Notes under the pieces: model-generated | The model's database searches: none | What the model saw: the letters and a program-made list of their open reading frames with translations, nothing else | What the model was told of the DNA's origin: nothing | Shown: piece after piece, positions 51,636 through 61,113 of the stretch | Layout of the letters: each line of letters opens with the position of its first letter | How positions within the stretch are numbered: position 1 is the first letter of the stretch | Source of the DNA: Croceivirga radicis | GTDB taxonomy: Bacteria > Bacteroidota > Bacteroidia > Flavobacteriales > Flavobacteriaceae | Length of the DNA: 64,000 nt | Assembly: GCF_002072105.2 (NCBI RefSeq) | Contig: NZ_MTBC01000001.1 | Location: 434,001-498,000 of the forward strand | Direction of reading: 5' to 3' | Made by a program: the position numbers and the translations under genes

Positions 51636-52633
51636 TCTAGCTTTTCCGTAAGTTTTTTAAATGCTTTTTTGGGGTCTTTATTTTCATATAAGATACTGTA
51701 CACTGTGTTGATAATGGGGGTTTTTGATTTTTTTTCTAGTTTGTCCATCAGTATATGGGCGCTTTTGGCTGCATAGTAGCCTTCGGCTACCATATTCATT
51801 TCCATCATTGCACTTTTTACCGTGTATCCCTTACCAATCATGTTTCCAAACATTCTATTTCTACTAAATACGGAATAGCCTGTAACTAATAAGTCACCCA
51901 AGTAGGCACTATCGTTAATGTTACGTTTCATTTTATGTACTTTACCTATAAAGCGTTTCATTTCTCGGATAGCATTGCTCATCAATACGCTTTGGAAATT
52001 ATCGCCATAACCAAGACCATGGGCAATACCAGCAGCAATGGCATATATATTCTTTAGTACAGCGGCATACTCCGTACCAATAATGTCATCAGAAGTTTTG
52101 GTATTAATGTATTCGTTACGTAAATCTTTGGCCAATACTTTAGCCTTGGTATCATCGGAACAGGCTATTGTTAAGTAAGATAATCGTTCTAAGGCTACTT
52201 CTTCCGCATGGCAGGGACCGGTTATTACGCCAATTTGGTCATAAGGTATGCCGTACTCAAAATGAAAATGTTCCCCTACTATTCTACCAGTTTCTGGAAC
52301 AATACCCTTAATGGCTGAAAAAATAACTTTTTCCTTTGGTAAATTCTTTAGGTGTGTTAATTCTGAAGCTAAAAAAGCCGAAGGAATAACAAATATTAGT
52401 ACATCTGCACCATTCACTGCTTGGTTAATATCTGTAGTAAGGTGTAGTTTGTCTAGTTGTAATTCTACAGAGCTTAGATAATTTGGGTTATGGTGCTCTC
52501 GTTTTAAATGTTCTACCGCGTACACGCTACGCATGTACCAATGTATGGTATTGTTGTTCTCCGTTAAAATTTTAACCAAGGCAGTTGCCCAGCTACCTCC
52601 ACCTAAAACAGCGTATTTTGTTTTTGCTTTCAT
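51632..52633 (-). CDS. gpsA: NAD(P)H-dependent glycerol-3-phosphate dehydrogenase
   Basis: GpsA makes sn-glycerol 3-phosphate from DHAP for phospholipid synthesis. The Rossmann motif is VLGGGSWATALVKIL. The catalytic region has GVITGPCHAEEV, and the C-terminal domain has GTEYAAVLKNIYAIAAGIAHGLGYGDN with the catalytic Lys. MNMVAEGYYAAKS completes the family pattern. Length 333 is standard. Confidence 0.95.
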   Translation of the reverse strand: MKAKTKYAVLGGGSWATALVKILTENNNTIHWYMRSVYAVEHLKREHHNPNYLSSVELQLDKLHLTTDINQAVNGADVLIFVIPSAFLASELTHLKNLPKEKVIFSAIKGIVPETGRIVGEHFHFEYGIPYDQIGVITGPCHAEEVALERLSYLTIACSDDTKAKVLAKDLRNEYINTKTSDDIIGTEYAAVLKNIYAIAAGIAHGLGYGDNFQSVLMSNAIREMKRFIGKVHKMKRNINDSAYLGDLLVTGYSVFSRNRMFGNMIGKGYTVKSAMMEMNMVAEGYYAAKSAHILMDKLEKKSKTPIINTVYSILYENKDPKKAFKKLTEKLD

Positions 52634-52751
52634 TCTTCTTTGTCTAGGCCAAAGTTAAATATAGATTTTGATATTAGGTTAAACCCTTGTTATTAGTGGG
52701 TTATCCATTTTGGCACAATACTTGGTTTCGATATAGAGAATCGAAAAACGA

Positions 52752-53672
52752 ATGATTATGAAAACAAAAAGTATACTACTAGGAATTTTAGGTTTGGTCT
52801 TTTTGAGCTCTTGTTATACCGAAGTTATCATAGAAGACGATTATTTGGTAACATCTCCCGTACATACAGATGATGTTTTACAATCTTTTGATTTATGGTA
52901 TGTAGATATAAATGCTACGGATGGTAATGGGGAGGTGCCTTTTCTTCAAAATGCGTTCACGGTAAGTTTTAGGGACGGAATTGTATATGCCAATAACAAT
53001 ATTGTAGGATTAGGGAAAACCGGAAACGGCCTTGGTATTGATGTGGGTAGCTACGGAACTTTTACGGGCCAAATAGAAATAGACCATGATATAGACGGCC
53101 TTTGGTTGTTAGACTTATACGTGGTTAACAATAACACTTTAGAAATCCATGACCCGCGTTCTAACACCAGTTATTTTCTAAATGGTTATCAAAGACGAAA
53201 CTTTGATTATGATCGGATGTTCTATGAGAACCTCACCTACTTTTTACAAGAATACACTGCTTGGGAAAAAACATTCACCAGTGAGCAGGGAGCTATAAAT
53301 GATTTTGATGCTGAAAATTATATGCGGTTTTTTGATGATGTCGGAGGGGTTTTTCAATCTTCTCAAGATGGCAATGGTACCGCTTTGGTTAATTTGGTTT
53401 GGGACTATGAAGGGGCTTACCAAGTGTATGATACCAATGAGCCCACTTTAAAAACTTTAACACTGGATTATGACTATTTAGGCAATGAATACTTTGAGTT
53501 GTACGTTATAGATGATAGTACAATAGAATTGTATCATGTAGCCAGTGGAACGGTTTATGAGTTTAGTGGTAGAGGCTACATACAATATTTAAAATCTGAT
53601 GATAAGACGGGTAAAAAACGTTCAAAATCCAATAACAAAAAAATGAACGTATCCCGCGCTAGAAGTCTGTAA
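52752..53672 (+). CDS. Lipoprotein with two related beta-rich halves, function unknown
   Basis: A lipoprotein signal ends FLSSC21. The mature protein has two similar halves. IDGLWLLDLYVVNNNTLEIHD...SYFLNGYQR in the first corresponds to EYFELYVIDDSTIELYH...VYEFSGRGY in the second. The composition is rich in Asp, Tyr and Asn, ending in a basic Lys/Arg/Ser tail. It is probably anchored on the cell envelope. No enzyme motif was recognised. It ends at a strong terminator. Confidence 0.8.
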   Translation: MIMKTKSILLGILGLVFLSSCYTEVIIEDDYLVTSPVHTDDVLQSFDLWYVDINATDGNGEVPFLQNAFTVSFRDGIVYANNNIVGLGKTGNGLGIDVGSYGTFTGQIEIDHDIDGLWLLDLYVVNNNTLEIHDPRSNTSYFLNGYQRRNFDYDRMFYENLTYFLQEYTAWEKTFTSEQGAINDFDAENYMRFFDDVGGVFQSSQDGNGTALVNLVWDYEGAYQVYDTNEPTLKTLTLDYDYLGNEYFELYVIDDSTIELYHVASGTVYEFSGRGYIQYLKSDDKTGKKRSKSNNKKMNVSRARSL

Positions 53673-53727
53673 GGAAATTGTTTCCTAAACGACTATATAA
53701 ACGTTTTTTGGTTGGTTATTTAGTTAG

Positions 53728-53773
53728 AAATCGCCTCGCTGTATCCTATGGTTTACACGGGGCGGTTTTTTTT
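53728..53773 (+). terminator. Intrinsic terminator after the duplicated lipoprotein gene
   Basis: AATCGCCTCG pairs with CGGGGCGGTT over 10 bp, with TGTA/TACA pairing inside, and is followed by a run of T to 53773. Confidence 0.88.
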
Positions 53774-53885
53774 GGTCCATTTTGTTTACCATAAGTATTC
53801 TATTTGCTTACTGGGCTTTGTAAATGTTTAATTATGATGTTTTTAGATTGATAAATTCTTAAAAATTATTCCTTTACTAGCTAAA

Positions 53886-53911
53886 CCGGCATTAAGTATT
53901 AATTTTGCCGG
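53886..53911 (+). promoter_or_regulatory. Promoter and inverted repeat upstream of the third SulP gene
   Basis: TAATTTTG (53900-53907) is a perfect -7 match, 19 bases before the ATG. CCGGCA (53886-53891) and TGCCGG (53906-53911) form an inverted repeat that overlaps it, which could be an operator. Confidence 0.45.
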
Positions 53912-53925
53912 CTTAATTAGGAAAC

Positions 53926-55503
53926 ATGAAAAAGTACCTAAACCTTTTCGATTTTAGTCAGAAAGTAGATTATAAAACAGAGATATTATCTGGTTTAACA
54001 GTGGCCCTAGCCTTAGTGCCAGAAGCTATCGCTTTTGCCTTAATACCTGGTTTTTCGCCATTAACCGGTCTTTATGCTGCGTTTGTAATGGCTTTGGTAA
54101 CCTCTATTTTGGGCGGTAGACCAGGAATGATTTCTGGGGCAACTGGTGCAGTAGCGGTAATCTTTGTAGGGCTTATTTTGGAATTGAAGAATACTTTTCC
54201 AGGTATAGAGCCCGTAACCATTCTTAATTATACGTTTGCCACCGTGATTCTTGCAGGTACGTTGCAAATTTTAGCAGGTGTTTTGCGTTTGGGTAAATTT
54301 ATCCGTTTAGTGCCACAACCAGTAATGTTTGGTTTTGTAAATGGTTTGGCCATAATAATTTTTATGGCACAGTTTCCAAATTTCTACAACAAAGAAACAG
54401 GAGCGTTAATGACGGGGAGTCCTTTGTTCATCATGTTGGGCCTAACCTTGTTAACCATGCTTATTATTTGGGGCTTGCCAAAATTAACCAAGGTAGTGCC
54501 TTCATCTTTGGTGGCTATAATAGTTGTTTCGGCCATAGTTATTGGCTTTGGAGTAAACACCATGACGGTCGCGGATATTATGAGAGAAGGCGAGACAATA
54601 AAGGGAGGTTTTCCTCCTTTATCTATTCCTCAAATACCTTTTACATGGGCCACTTTTAAAATAATAATCCCTTATGCGGCAATTGTTGCTGGTGTTGGTT
54701 TAATAGAGAGCCTATTAACACTAAATATTGTGGATGAGATTACCCAAACTAGGGGTAGGGGCAATAAAGAATGTGTAGCACAAGGTGTTGGTAATATCTT
54801 TTCTGGCTTTTTATCTGGAATGGGCGGTTGCGCTATGATCGGCCAGAGTTTGATTAATACCTCTTCTGGAGCTAGAGCAAGATTATCTGGTATTACCGCA
54901 GCAGTGATGCTTTTGGTATTTATAATGTTTGGTAGTAGCTTAATAGAACGCTTACCTATGGCGGCATTGGTGGGTTTAATGTTTATGGTTGCCATTGGTA
55001 CGTTTGAATGGGCCAGTTTTAAAACATTTGGCAAAATGCCAAAGTCAGATGTGATCGTCATGGTTTTGGTAACCTTGATCACGGCCATTACGCACAATCT
55101 AGCCGTTGCTGTTTTGTTGGGTGTAATAATTTCTGCGTTAGCCTATTCTTGGGAAAATGCAAAGCGTATTCGTGCGCGTAAACATACAGATGAAAATGGT
55201 GTGAAGCATTACGAAATATACGGTCCTCTATTTTTTGGATCTACCACATTATTTTCAGAAAAATTTGATGTACAAGACGATCCTGAAGAAGTAATTATCG
55301 ATTTTAAAGAAAGTAGGGTAGCAGATATGTCTGGTATAGAAGCGTTGCACAAAATAACGGAACGTTATGCCAAAGCCGGTAAAAAGGTTCACCTGAAACA
55401 TTTAAGCAACGATTGTAGAAGGTTGTTGCAGAATGCAGACAGTATTATAGAAGTTAATGTATTGGAAGACCCAACTTATAAAGTGGTTTCAGACGAATTC
55501 TAG
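53926..55503 (+). CDS. SulP-family anion transporter with STAS domain
   Basis: This 525-residue protein has the SulP core (VDYKTEILSGLTVALALVPEAIAFA, GGRPGMISGATGAVAVIF, GVGNIFSGFLSGMGGCAMIGQSLINT) and a C-terminal STAS domain (PEEVIIDFKESRVADMSGIEALHK). The VPEAIAFA form differs from the two SulP proteins beside carbonic anhydrase. Sulfate or another anion is possible. Confidence 0.92.
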   Translation: MKKYLNLFDFSQKVDYKTEILSGLTVALALVPEAIAFALIPGFSPLTGLYAAFVMALVTSILGGRPGMISGATGAVAVIFVGLILELKNTFPGIEPVTILNYTFATVILAGTLQILAGVLRLGKFIRLVPQPVMFGFVNGLAIIIFMAQFPNFYNKETGALMTGSPLFIMLGLTLLTMLIIWGLPKLTKVVPSSLVAIIVVSAIVIGFGVNTMTVADIMREGETIKGGFPPLSIPQIPFTWATFKIIIPYAAIVAGVGLIESLLTLNIVDEITQTRGRGNKECVAQGVGNIFSGFLSGMGGCAMIGQSLINTSSGARARLSGITAAVMLLVFIMFGSSLIERLPMAALVGLMFMVAIGTFEWASFKTFGKMPKSDVIVMVLVTLITAITHNLAVAVLLGVIISALAYSWENAKRIRARKHTDENGVKHYEIYGPLFFGSTTLFSEKFDVQDDPEEVIIDFKESRVADMSGIEALHKITERYAKAGKKVHLKHLSNDCRRLLQNADSIIEVNVLEDPTYKVVSDEF

Positions 55504-55507
55504 TGGT

Positions 55508-56095
55508 CTAGTCGTTTAACTTACCTAAAAAGACATTCACTTTAGGATTTATAGGATTACCGGCAATCCTGCGCAAAAGCACCACTTGTCCAGTGTGGTA
55601 TATAGCATCAGAAAGTTGCCCGTTTAGAAGATTCCAAAATGGAAACGAAACGCGGTTTTCTCCCCGCTGAAAGGTTACATTAAACTTTTTAAAATCTGAG
55701 GCTGTGGCAAGCTTATAAGCGTCACTGGCTATTTTTAAATTATTAAGTGTTTGTAGTCTTAGCTGTTCAAGGGTATATTCTCTTTTGGTCTCTGGCCGTA
55801 TGTTAGGTTTTTCTTCCACAGCGTTACGCACGGCTTTAGAAAGCTGTAAAATGTGTTCTAGTGTAGTCTTAATATCTCGGCTGTCTTCTGAGGCCGTAAA
55901 AGTCAACTCTTTTTCTCTTAAACCTTCCGTTGCCCAATAATATCTAAACCCTAATCCGTCTATGGTTCTTGCTACAATGGAACCCTCAGTGTAATCTAGT
56001 TCTAAATCTGGAAGTACGGCGTATGGTAAGTTGGTTTGTGCCATTGTAATAAAATTTATACCGGCCAAAAAAATAAGGTTTAAAAGGTATTTCAT
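55508..56095 (-). CDS. Exported DinB-fold protein
   Basis: This 195-residue protein has a signal peptide (YLLNLIFLAGINFITMAQ). The four-helix pattern, with TTLEHILQLSKAVRNAV and SDAIYHTGQVVLLRRIAGNP, is that of DinB/DUF664-type thiol-transferase-like proteins. Two His of the usual metal triad are visible (LEHIL and YHTGQ). Export is unusual because most DinB-fold enzymes are cytosolic. Its 3' end lies 4 bases from the convergent SulP stop. Confidence 0.72.
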   Translation of the reverse strand: MKYLLNLIFLAGINFITMAQTNLPYAVLPDLELDYTEGSIVARTIDGLGFRYYWATEGLREKELTFTASEDSRDIKTTLEHILQLSKAVRNAVEEKPNIRPETKREYTLEQLRLQTLNNLKIASDAYKLATASDFKKFNVTFQRGENRVSFPFWNLLNGQLSDAIYHTGQVVLLRRIAGNPINPKVNVFLGKLND

Positions 56096-56162
56096 GATTT
56101 TAAAAAGAAAAAGCTACAATCCAAATAGAAAGTAGCTTTGTTGCGTTATTTTGGTTCTAGTA

Positions 56163-56642
56163 TTATAGTGTTCTAAGATACTCTGCCAATTCTCTAGCTT
56201 GATCTTCCGTTAAATTTTGGTTTAACATAATTGCGTTGTTGTACTCTTTTAAAAGCGCCTTTGCAATAGGGTCTTCCTTAAGCATCCCATCTGGGTTTAA
56301 AATCATGTTCATGACCCATTCTGGACTTCTACGTTCATATACACCTTTCATTGCAGGGCCAATCATTCTTTTGTCTACCATATGGCAAGCAACGCAAACA
56401 GAATTAAAAGTAGCTTCACCTTTTGCAGCTAATTCCGTATCAATTTCATCTGCAAATTCCACGTTTTTAATTGGGCCTACACCTTTGTTGTCCAAATCTA
56501 CTGGAACGCCACCGCTTTCAGCATCAGCTTTAGTGGTTTCGGTTTTAGTCCTATTAACTTCAAAACCTTCTTTTTTCTCTTTCTTTTCACCACAACTAGC
56601 TATTAAAGCGCCAAGTGCTAAAAAAAGTACTACTTTTTTCAT
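56163..56642 (-). CDS. Lipoprotein c-type cytochrome
   Basis: A lipoprotein signal ends ASC17. The single haem site is CVACH (Cys83, Cys86, His87), with Met98 in GPAMKG as a candidate axial ligand. The C-terminal helix LTEDQARELAEYLRTL closes a class I fold. It would carry electrons at the outer face of the inner membrane or on the envelope. It lies between the DinB-fold and TonB receptor genes on the same strand. Confidence 0.92.
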   Translation of the reverse strand: MKKVVLFLALGALIASCGEKKEKKEGFEVNRTKTETTKADAESGGVPVDLDNKGVGPIKNVEFADEIDTELAAKGEATFNSVCVACHMVDKRMIGPAMKGVYERRSPEWVMNMILNPDGMLKEDPIAKALLKEYNNAIMLNQNLTEDQARELAEYLRTL

Positions 56643-56711
56643 GGGTATTTATGTTTGTTCTTCAGTTTTTACAAGCAATAAATATAATGAAAAAACAAAA
56701 GAGAATACTTC

Positions 56712-59456
56712 TTAATAACTAAAGGATAGGTTAATAAAATAACTACGACCAAAGCCAAACCAATATTTAGGAGCAAAGGAAGGGTTGTCTCTTAAATTAT
56801 CTGTTTGGAGTTGTTCAAAATTACCATTTCTACTTTGCTGATAACCACCAGAAATATAATCGGTATCAAAAAGATTGTTAATGCTAATGAAGAGGCTTAT
56901 ATATTTTCCATTTTTTAGCCAAGATTTACCACCAACCAAGTTTAATAGATAAAATGGATTTTCTTTGTGCTGGTTTAATAGATTGGCCACTGCCTCTGGT
57001 GTTGCCGAGGAAAAGGGCCTGTTTGTTTCTGGGTTAAGGGTAAAGCTATTGGTTCTAATTATACTACTTAGGCCAACATAATTCTCATCCAAATAATTTG
57101 TTGTTGCGCCGATCCACCAATACCTAGGGTCTCTATATTCTATACCAATGGAATACGTTTTCTGTGGTCCTTGATTTAATCGTAAGTCTTTAAGATTGGC
57201 TTTTCCTAAATCAATAAAACCATTTACATCCAAAGGCTCTTCATCAGCATTGGCTGTATCAAAATTAATGGTAACATCTGGATTGTTGGCATATGTATAC
57301 CTACCTATATTTGCCACCGCACTAAGCTTAACTTGCGGTGATGCATTATATGACACGCCTATTTCCAAACCTTTATGTAGATGGTCCATATTGGTTACCA
57401 CCTCTTGCACAAAATCTGAACCCACCCCGGCATCAACATAAAAATAATTAACTCTAGATAAGTCTTGGAATCGTGTATAGAATGCCGTTATTCTACCATC
57501 AAAATCTGGATATTTAAACGTGTAGCTAAGGTCTGTCGCGGTTATGCGTTCTACTTTTGGATTCACTACAATTTGGTTGTTTTCTCGTGGATTAACAAAT
57601 AGCCGTTGTAAATTAGGAGCCCTATTTATACTTGCAGTATTTAGATGTATCCAATTTCTGCCATTGAGTTTATATGCTAATTGTAGTTTGCCGCTTAGCC
57701 CTAGAAAGTTAATAGGTGTACTATTGCCTTTAGAATTTTCTAAGTAACGTTGGTTTTGAAAATAGCCTATTCTTTGTGTTTTTAATTGATTTAAAGCTAG
57801 GCCCAAACCAAAATCAAAAGCTTTCCATTGCCCTTGTAATTGTGTAAAAGCGTTTATAGAATTGGATTGCAATTTATAATGGTAGTTGAATTTATCTCCT
57901 TTTGATATCTGTAATGGTCCATTGGTGTTATTTAGGGTATTGGAAAAAGGGTCAATATCCTCGTGAAAAGAAGCGCCTAGAAGGTCTGTTGCTTCTGCAA
58001 AGAAAGTACTACTGTTATTCTTGTAGGCTATACCGGCATCCAATTTAATGGCAGAATTCAATTTTAAATTGACTATTGTATTAAAGTTTAGGGTGTTGGT
58101 TTGGTTAACATCATCTAATAATACATATGCCGCTTTACCACCTGAGCTTGGATTTGTATTGGCGGTATATAAATTGGACCAATTTAATTGAGCGTTTTTT
58201 AGAAAACCTTCTCTTGCCAAACTTGCATTTGTAAAATCTGCCCCAATAGTATTGTTTATGTAATAGCTAGGTAAATATCTATAATAAGTAGGGTCTGGGT
58301 TTGGAGCATTATAATAGGCTAATCTACTTCTATTGTTATAGCCTGTTTGAAAGGAAGCCCCAGCGGATAATTTAAAGGACTCCCCTGCATAAAAATAGTT
58401 AAGCATGGCAATGGGCTCCATTATTTTTCTAGTACGGCTATTTCTAATTTTCCCGTTTTGTAATCCCCAATAGGGATTATATTGTTTTCCTTGTAGATTA
58501 AAAACTTCTCGTGTTATAGCGGAGCTTCGGCCTCGAGTATTTTTAGCCAAGATAAAGGTTCCTAAAAGAGAATGTTTTTTATTGAATTGATATTCAAGAG
58601 CACCAAATGCGGCATTAGCAGTATACAAAGTGCCATCTACATAGCCTTCTTTTGCCCACCTTTTAGAAGCAGAGACGCTGTAAGCCAATCCTGTTTCAAT
58701 ATTTTGATGCGTGTAAGTGGCCATTAACCTTCCTGTATACGTTCTGTTAGAAAAGGAAGAGGTAAGGCGTATTCCTGGTCTTAAACCAGAAGGTCTTGTA
58801 TCTATATTGGTGGTGCCTAGTACGTTTCCAAATGCATTTGAATTAAAATCTAACCCATTGGTAAAAGTTTGGTTTCTTGTTACATCATTTAAACCACCCC
58901 AATTGTTCCAATCTGGTCTGCCATTTAGTAGTTTATTCATACTAATACCATTAAGTAAAACAGTTCCCTCTTGAGAATCGTAACCTCTAACTTTGAAAAA
59001 CGCTTGCCCAAAGTCGAAAGCGGCACGCTGTAAAAAAATATCCCTTGTAGCCTGTAATAAACCTTGAGATGCGTTTATGTTATTGTTTTCATCAGAAAGC
59101 TCCAAATCCGTAAGGCTTATCAAGTTGAGGTTTTGTTCTTGGGTTATATCAGTTTTAAGATAAATACTACCTAAACTAATTTTTTCTTCCTCCAAATACA
59201 CTTCTATCCTTTTAGTTTGGTAACCATTATGTGTAAAATCGATTATTATACGGGGTTCAGAAGTTTTATATTGTAGAATAAATTCGCCATTAGTGTTGGT
59301 GTAGACTTTATTTAGCTGGCTGTCAATAGCTACTTCAATATTTTCTATCGGCTTTTTTGATGTGAATTCATATACATATCCGGTAATTGTAAATTCTTGA
59401 GCTATAAGTAAGTTTGAACATAGGATGCCGTATAGAAATATCCAAAAGTATTTCAT
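56712..59456 (-). CDS. TonB-dependent outer-membrane receptor with CarboxypepD_reg-like domain
   Basis: This 914-residue protein has a signal peptide, an N-terminal carboxypeptidase-regulatory-like beta domain (FTITGYVYEFTSKKPIENIEVAI), a plug region (FFKVRGYDSQEGTVLLNGISMN) and a barrel ending in YFINLSFSY with an aromatic final residue. The substrate is unknown. It stands alone, without a SusD partner, and is divergent from the EEP-family gene across 52 bases. Confidence 0.9.
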   Translation of the reverse strand: MKYFWIFLYGILCSNLLIAQEFTITGYVYEFTSKKPIENIEVAIDSQLNKVYTNTNGEFILQYKTSEPRIIIDFTHNGYQTKRIEVYLEEEKISLGSIYLKTDITQEQNLNLISLTDLELSDENNNINASQGLLQATRDIFLQRAAFDFGQAFFKVRGYDSQEGTVLLNGISMNKLLNGRPDWNNWGGLNDVTRNQTFTNGLDFNSNAFGNVLGTTNIDTRPSGLRPGIRLTSSFSNRTYTGRLMATYTHQNIETGLAYSVSASKRWAKEGYVDGTLYTANAAFGALEYQFNKKHSLLGTFILAKNTRGRSSAITREVFNLQGKQYNPYWGLQNGKIRNSRTRKIMEPIAMLNYFYAGESFKLSAGASFQTGYNNRSRLAYYNAPNPDPTYYRYLPSYYINNTIGADFTNASLAREGFLKNAQLNWSNLYTANTNPSSGGKAAYVLLDDVNQTNTLNFNTIVNLKLNSAIKLDAGIAYKNNSSTFFAEATDLLGASFHEDIDPFSNTLNNTNGPLQISKGDKFNYHYKLQSNSINAFTQLQGQWKAFDFGLGLALNQLKTQRIGYFQNQRYLENSKGNSTPINFLGLSGKLQLAYKLNGRNWIHLNTASINRAPNLQRLFVNPRENNQIVVNPKVERITATDLSYTFKYPDFDGRITAFYTRFQDLSRVNYFYVDAGVGSDFVQEVVTNMDHLHKGLEIGVSYNASPQVKLSAVANIGRYTYANNPDVTINFDTANADEEPLDVNGFIDLGKANLKDLRLNQGPQKTYSIGIEYRDPRYWWIGATTNYLDENYVGLSSIIRTNSFTLNPETNRPFSSATPEAVANLLNQHKENPFYLLNLVGGKSWLKNGKYISLFISINNLFDTDYISGGYQQSRNGNFEQLQTDNLRDNPSFAPKYWFGFGRSYFINLSFSY

Positions 59457-59508
59457 AATCAGGTTAGTGTGTGCTATAAGATTACAAAAAATATAGTATT
59501 ATAGTGGT

Positions 59509-60582
59509 ATGTACTTGAAAAAATATACTGGTAATCGTTTTTGTATGGGATTAATAATCCTATTCGTAAACGTTATATTATATTTTAATTGTTATGGTCA
59601 GGAGAATTATCGTGTAAGGACAGTTGTTTTCTACAACCTGGAGAATTTATTCGATATTAAGAATGATTCTCTAGTTCACGATGATGATAGAACGCCTACT
59701 GGAAAATATAACTGGACACAAGAAAAATATGAGTCAAAATTAAATGCAGTAGCAAAGGTTTTATCTGAAATTGGTAAGGACAGAACCGGAACAACTCCAG
59801 ATATAATAGGTGTATGCGAAGTTGAGACCAAAAACGTACTACTAGATTTAATTTCTACCACTACTTTAAAAGATTATGGATACCAGATAATTCATTTTAA
59901 TAGCCCAGATGAAAGAGGAATAGACGTTGCTTTACTTTATAAGGAAAGTAGTTTTCTACCTATTGCCTTTAATAGTCATAGATTATTACTGTTTAATGAG
60001 GAAGGTTTTAGAGATTATACTAGAGACCAATTGGTAGTAACAGGTATAATGGATGGTGAGAAGCTTAGTTTTATTGTAAATCACTGGCCATCTAGGAGCG
60101 GTGGTGAAAAACGAAGCAGGCCCAATCGTATTAAGGCGGCCTTGCTTAATAAAAGAATAATAGATTCCATTAGAAGGGAAAACCCTTTAGCTAAAATAAT
60201 TTCTATGGGCGATTTAAACGACGACCCAAGAGATGCTAGTTTAAAAACAGTTCTGCGTACCAAGGGTAAGCTTAAAGCCTTGGATAGCCTTGGTCTTTAT
60301 AATCCCATGGAAAAGCTTTACAGGCAAGGACTAGGCACACTAGCATATAGGGATAGGTGGAATTTATTTGATCAGTTTCTTTTAACCCCTAGTTTGGTTA
60401 CTGCCAATAGAAAAGGCCTGCATTATTGGCAGGCCCATATATTTTCACCAGATTATTTAATGGTACAGGAAGGGCGGTATAAAGGATATCCTTTTAGAAC
60501 CTATGTGGGTACAACTTACCAAGGTGGCTATGCAGACCACTTTCCCGTTTATCTGTATTTACTTAAAATGGTTACGGATTAA
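59509..60582 (+). CDS. Exported endonuclease/exonuclease/phosphatase-family protein
   Basis: After a signal peptide (LIILFVNVILYFNCYGQ) the protein has the EEP fold. FYNLENLF gives the Asn, IGVCEVE the metal-binding Glu, NHWPSRSGGE the His, GDLNDDPRDA the Asp/Asn pair and YADHFPVYLYL the final Asp-His. It probably acts on extracellular DNA or phosphate esters in the periplasm or outside; the exact substrate is not known. Confidence 0.88.
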   Translation: MYLKKYTGNRFCMGLIILFVNVILYFNCYGQENYRVRTVVFYNLENLFDIKNDSLVHDDDRTPTGKYNWTQEKYESKLNAVAKVLSEIGKDRTGTTPDIIGVCEVETKNVLLDLISTTTLKDYGYQIIHFNSPDERGIDVALLYKESSFLPIAFNSHRLLLFNEEGFRDYTRDQLVVTGIMDGEKLSFIVNHWPSRSGGEKRSRPNRIKAALLNKRIIDSIRRENPLAKIISMGDLNDDPRDASLKTVLRTKGKLKALDSLGLYNPMEKLYRQGLGTLAYRDRWNLFDQFLLTPSLVTANRKGLHYWQAHIFSPDYLMVQEGRYKGYPFRTYVGTTYQGGYADHFPVYLYLLKMVTD

Positions 60583-60587
60583 AGTGA

Positions 60588-61022
60588 TTATAGCCATTGG
60601 CCCCAAGGTATTCTGCTGAGTATGGCCAATAACCCTAAACCATAAAATATGGCTATGCGTTTAAACTTTAAAGTAGCGTCTTCTGTTTTTTTGTGCCTAG
60701 ACCAACCTATGGTAATCAAAACAATTGCAATTATGTTGATAAAAGGATGCTCTACCGCTAGTAAACGAGCGGCAGAATTTAACCCGCCCATACCTAGGGT
60801 TTGTATAGCTTTAAAGCCATTGGCAGAAACAAAGTATAAGATTAAACCAACCAACAATTGAATATGGGACATAATTAAAGCAAAAAGACTAATGCGTAAG
60901 TCTTTTTCAAAACGGAATTCTTTTTTGCCAAACCACCCAATTAGCGCATTAACAACCGCTATAATTAGGATAATTAAAACAAGGTAAGCTAAATAAGAAT
61001 GAAGGTTTTTTACTATTTCCAT
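60588..61022 (-). CDS. Small four-helix membrane protein (cytochrome b-like)
   Basis: This 144-residue protein has four membrane helices with His residues in NLHSYLAYL, IMSHIQLLVG and AVEHPFINIIA, which could bind haem. Flavobacterial homologues are often named cytochrome B, but no defining motif is seen here. It sits alone between the convergent EEP gene and the TonB receptor terminator. Confidence 0.7.
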   Translation of the reverse strand: MEIVKNLHSYLAYLVLIILIIAVVNALIGWFGKKEFRFEKDLRISLFALIMSHIQLLVGLILYFVSANGFKAIQTLGMGGLNSAARLLAVEHPFINIIAIVLITIGWSRHKKTEDATLKFKRIAIFYGLGLLAILSRIPWGQWL

Positions 61023-61065
61023 GTTGTTGGTTTAGAGCGTAAAAATAAACATTTTAAACCATAAA

Positions 61066-61091
61066 AAAACCCCTGCTTTTGCAGGGGTTTT
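61066..61091 (-). terminator. Intrinsic terminator after the Oar-like TonB receptor
   Basis: An 11-bp perfect stem (61066-61076 with 61081-61091) with loop TTTT is followed on minus by T-rich sequence. It lies 22 bases beyond the receptor stop. Confidence 0.88.
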
Positions 61092-61113
61092 AAAGGTTAT
61101 AATTCTTTTGGGT

